This document shows, piece by piece, positions 62,131 through 64,000 of a stretch of 64,000 nt of DNA. Source of the DNA: Acaryochloris sp. IP29b_bin.148 (GTDB lineage: Bacteria > Cyanobacteriota > Cyanobacteriia > Thermosynechococcales > Thermosynechococcaceae); assembly GCF_028285565.1 (NCBI RefSeq), contig NZ_JANQOY010000012.1, positions 1-64,000 of the forward strand, given 5' to 3'. A model generated the notes under the pieces. That model saw only the letters and a program-made list of their open reading frames with translations. It was not told the origin of the DNA and searched no databases. The translations under genes were made by a program, and so were the position numbers. Each line of letters opens with the position of its first letter. Position 1 is the stretch's first letter.

Positions 62131-64000
62131 CTACTCCACCGGGCCAGCGGACACAATCACTAAGCGATCAGGGTGGATCAACGATTGAATCGCCTGATCG
62201 ATGTCAGCCATAGTGATGGCAGCAATACGTTGGGGAAGCTGACGAATTTCAGCGATTGGCAATCCCAGCACTTCATTCATCAGTAATCGCTGGGCGAGGG
62301 TATCGGGGTCGGCCAAATCAACGGGATAGCTATTAAGAATAGACCGTTGAGCCGTTTGTAACTCCGATGTTGTAATTCCCTCTGTTTTTACCTGTTTAAG
62401 CAACGCAATCGTGCTGGAAATAGCTTGTTGGGTATCCTCCGGGGAGGTTTGCATTTGAATCGCAAACGGCCCCGCATGGAGACCTGCGGCAAAATAGCTA
62501 TAAATGCCATAGGTGAGTCCTTGGCGATCGCGAATTTCTGTCCCCAAGCGGCTGGAGAGGGTGTCGCCGCCGATAATCTGATTCAACAACATGGCGGCAT
62601 AGTAGAGGGGATGATGGCGCTCAATACCGGGATAGCCCATATAGGTCACCACTTGCGCTTTCCCCGGCAACGGTGCCTGGAACCGCTGAATGGTATTGGG
62701 TAATTGGGGGTCTGGGAAGTTTAAAGCAGCGGGAGATTCGGGATTATGCCATTTTCCTAGGGTTTGTTCGAGCTGCGATCGCACCGCCGCTACTTCAAAA
62801 TCCCCCACTAAGGTCAGAATGAGATTGGCTGGGCAATAGTGCTGTTGATAGAACCGCAAGATGCCTTCGCGACTAATATTCTTGAGACTATTGGCCGTTG
62901 GGAACCCATGAAAAGGATGGTTTTGGGTATAAATTTTTTGCTGAAACATCCGCCGGGCCAAGGACCCCGGATCGTCCAGCTCTAGCTGGAGATGGGTGAG
63001 CATCCGCTGGCGGGATAAATCCAGCAGATGTTGGGGAAAGGTGGCCTGTTGGAGGACATCCGCCAGGGTCTCCAGCATCACGGGTAGGTCAGGCGATAGG
63101 GCATAGCCGGAAATATCGACGCCTTCCCGCAGCGACAGAAAATCTAAACTAGCACCGCGATCTTCTAGGGCTTTGGCCAGGGCCAGATCGTCCTGACGGG
63201 TGGTGCCACTCATGAGGTTGTCTGCGGTTAAGCTGGCGACCCCCGCAAGGGTCAGATAATCCCACTCGTTCCCCGCTCGCAGGAGCCCACTCAGGGTGAC
63301 GGTGGGGGTGCTGTGATCGGTCAGCAACAATACCGTGAGGCCGTTATCTAACTGGAATCGTTCAGGCAGGGTTTGGGTGTCTGAGCCTTCTACATGGGGC
63401 AGATCGGGTAAATATCGTGCCACCTGGGCTGGATCGACCGGCTCACTGGGCGTAAAGTCTTCTGTGGTCTGGGTGGCTGGAATCCCGCCGATGGGTTGCC
63501 CCTCAAACTGAGTCGGTTCAAAAAAACCAAGGGTTCGCTGAGTCGGTGTCAGGTAGGTCTGAGCGACCCGCAACACATCTTCCGGCGTTACAGCTTCAAT
63601 ACCTGCCAGATAGCGATCGCTAAAGCAATGATCGCCCGTGACAATCTGGTTATAGGCTAGCTGGCTGGCCTGGTTCTCAATCTCCCGATTACTGAGAATA
63701 AAGCCTGCTTTCAGTTGGGTTTTAGCCCGCTCCAGCTCTTCCGCTGCGATCGGTTGGCTGCGGAGTTGTTCTAAGGTAGCTTCTACGACCTGTTCAACCT
63801 CAGGTAGTGGAGCTGCTGCAGTCACGGAAATGTTGTACCAGCCTGAATCCATCAGCGCCGCAACGTATGCAGTCGCATGGGTCGCCAACCCAGACTCGAT
63901 TAAAGCGGGATAAAAGCGAGAGTTACGTCCTGCCGATAAAATGGAATCTAGAATTTCCAGTGCTGGGATATCAGGGTGCTGGGCATCGGGCAGGGGATAC
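62131..64000 (-). CDS. M16-family zinc peptidase (partial, 5' end beyond the window)
   Basis: The frame is open from the window end (minus strand) to the stop at 62131-62133, giving about 622 residues. It covers the end of the first M16 half and the whole second half (VRSQLEQTLGKW…GGDTLSSRLGTEIRDRQGLTYGIYSYF). The Arg/Tyr pair in RDRQGLTYGIYS is the usual substrate-binding element of the inactive M16 half. The zinc motif HxxEH should be in the missing N-terminal part. The apparent start at 63888 is internal, since the same frame continues upstream (YPLPDAQHPDIPALEILDS…). Confidence 0.88.
   Translation of the reverse strand, partial: YPLPDAQHPDIPALEILDSILSAGRNSRFYPALIESGLATHATAYVAALMDSGWYNISVTAAAPLPEVEQVVEATLEQLRSQPIAAEELERAKTQLKAGFILSNREIENQASQLAYNQIVTGDHCFSDRYLAGIEAVTPEDVLRVAQTYLTPTQRTLGFFEPTQFEGQPIGGIPATQTTEDFTPSEPVDPAQVARYLPDLPHVEGSDTQTLPERFQLDNGLTVLLLTDHSTPTVTLSGLLRAGNEWDYLTLAGVASLTADNLMSGTTRQDDLALAKALEDRGASLDFLSLREGVDISGYALSPDLPVMLETLADVLQQATFPQHLLDLSRQRMLTHLQLELDDPGSLARRMFQQKIYTQNHPFHGFPTANSLKNISREGILRFYQQHYCPANLILTLVGDFEVAAVRSQLEQTLGKWHNPESPAALNFPDPQLPNTIQRFQAPLPGKAQVVTYMGYPGIERHHPLYYAAMLLNQIIGGDTLSSRLGTEIRDRQGLTYGIYSYFAAGLHAGPFAIQMQTSPEDTQQAISSTIALLKQVKTEGITTSELQTAQRSILNSYPVDLADPDTLAQRLLMNEVLGLPIAEIRQLPQRIAAITMADIDQAIQSLIHPDRLVIVSAGPVE

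Noticed and set aside
1-64000. tRNA, rRNA, CRISPR, prophage or intact insertion sequence
   Set aside because: No cloverleaf, rRNA segment, regularly spaced repeat array, integrase or transposase was recognised on either strand.

Overview
The window is chromosomal DNA of a cyanobacterium. GCGATCGC (HIP1) octamers recur inside genes and between them (for example near 1128, 6945, 7690, 12321 and 60137). The gene set is cyanobacterial: the NblS/Hik33 sensor kinase, a CpcS/CpeS bilin lyase, a Zam-type RNase II paralogue, CPP1-like and Tic22-like proteins, a pilMNOQ cluster and a Pex-like PadR protein. A genus such as Acaryochloris would fit but cannot be proved from the sequence alone. I see no tRNA, rRNA, CRISPR array, prophage or intact insertion sequence.

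Layout. 1-2.5 kb: the 3' end of an ftsH-like gene, a small membrane/coiled-coil protein behind two dyads, azoreductase, universal stress protein and a START-like protein. 2.6-6 kb is the most accessory-looking part: unknown genes, a MazE-Doc toxin-antitoxin pair, and an overlapping methyltransferase/cytidine-deaminase pair. 6.3-12 kb: TlyA-type rRNA methyltransferase, DedA, several unknowns, and an operon of a small membrane protein, a sodium/solute symporter and a beta-hydroxyacid dehydrogenase. 12-17.6 kb: a secreted protein, a YefM/RelE-type toxin-antitoxin pair with a YefM-like operator, a von Willebrand A lipoprotein, ArsR and a SirB1-like protein. 17.8-24 kb: nblS facing cpcS tail to tail, a zam-like gene and phoU. 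24-29.4 kb: unknown, CPP1-like, pentapeptide-repeat, GT2 glycosyltransferase and ABC1/UbiB kinase genes.

29.8-33.5 kb holds a sensory adenylate/guanylate cyclase followed by an MscS channel ending in a cyclic-nucleotide-binding domain. This looks like a two-gene signalling module, and both nucleotide-handling sites have lost key residues. 33.6-45 kb: rpe, the pilM-N-O-Q operon, fumC, an exported protein, a GMC-type oxidoreductase whose 3' end is tandemly duplicated, and a dynamin-like GTPase. 45-54 kb: an orphan amino-acid-binding lipoprotein, a Pex-like regulator, Tic22-like overlapping prmC, alanine dehydrogenase, an SDR protein, a small GTPase and a DUF559 gene with an in-frame stop beside a 115-bp repeat. 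54-64 kb: a ferredoxin/metallo-beta-lactamase fusion divergent from a DUF39 (homocysteine biosynthesis) gene, a 1,076-residue carotenoid-oxygenase-like protein, a haemagglutinin-type exoprotein and an M16 peptidase cut by the window end.

The leads I rank highest are the cyclase/CNB-MscS pair, the oversized carotenoid oxygenase, the ferredoxin-MBL/DUF39 pair, the catalytically altered RNase II paralogue, and the two toxin-antitoxin modules (one a MazE-Doc hybrid, one with a readable operator).
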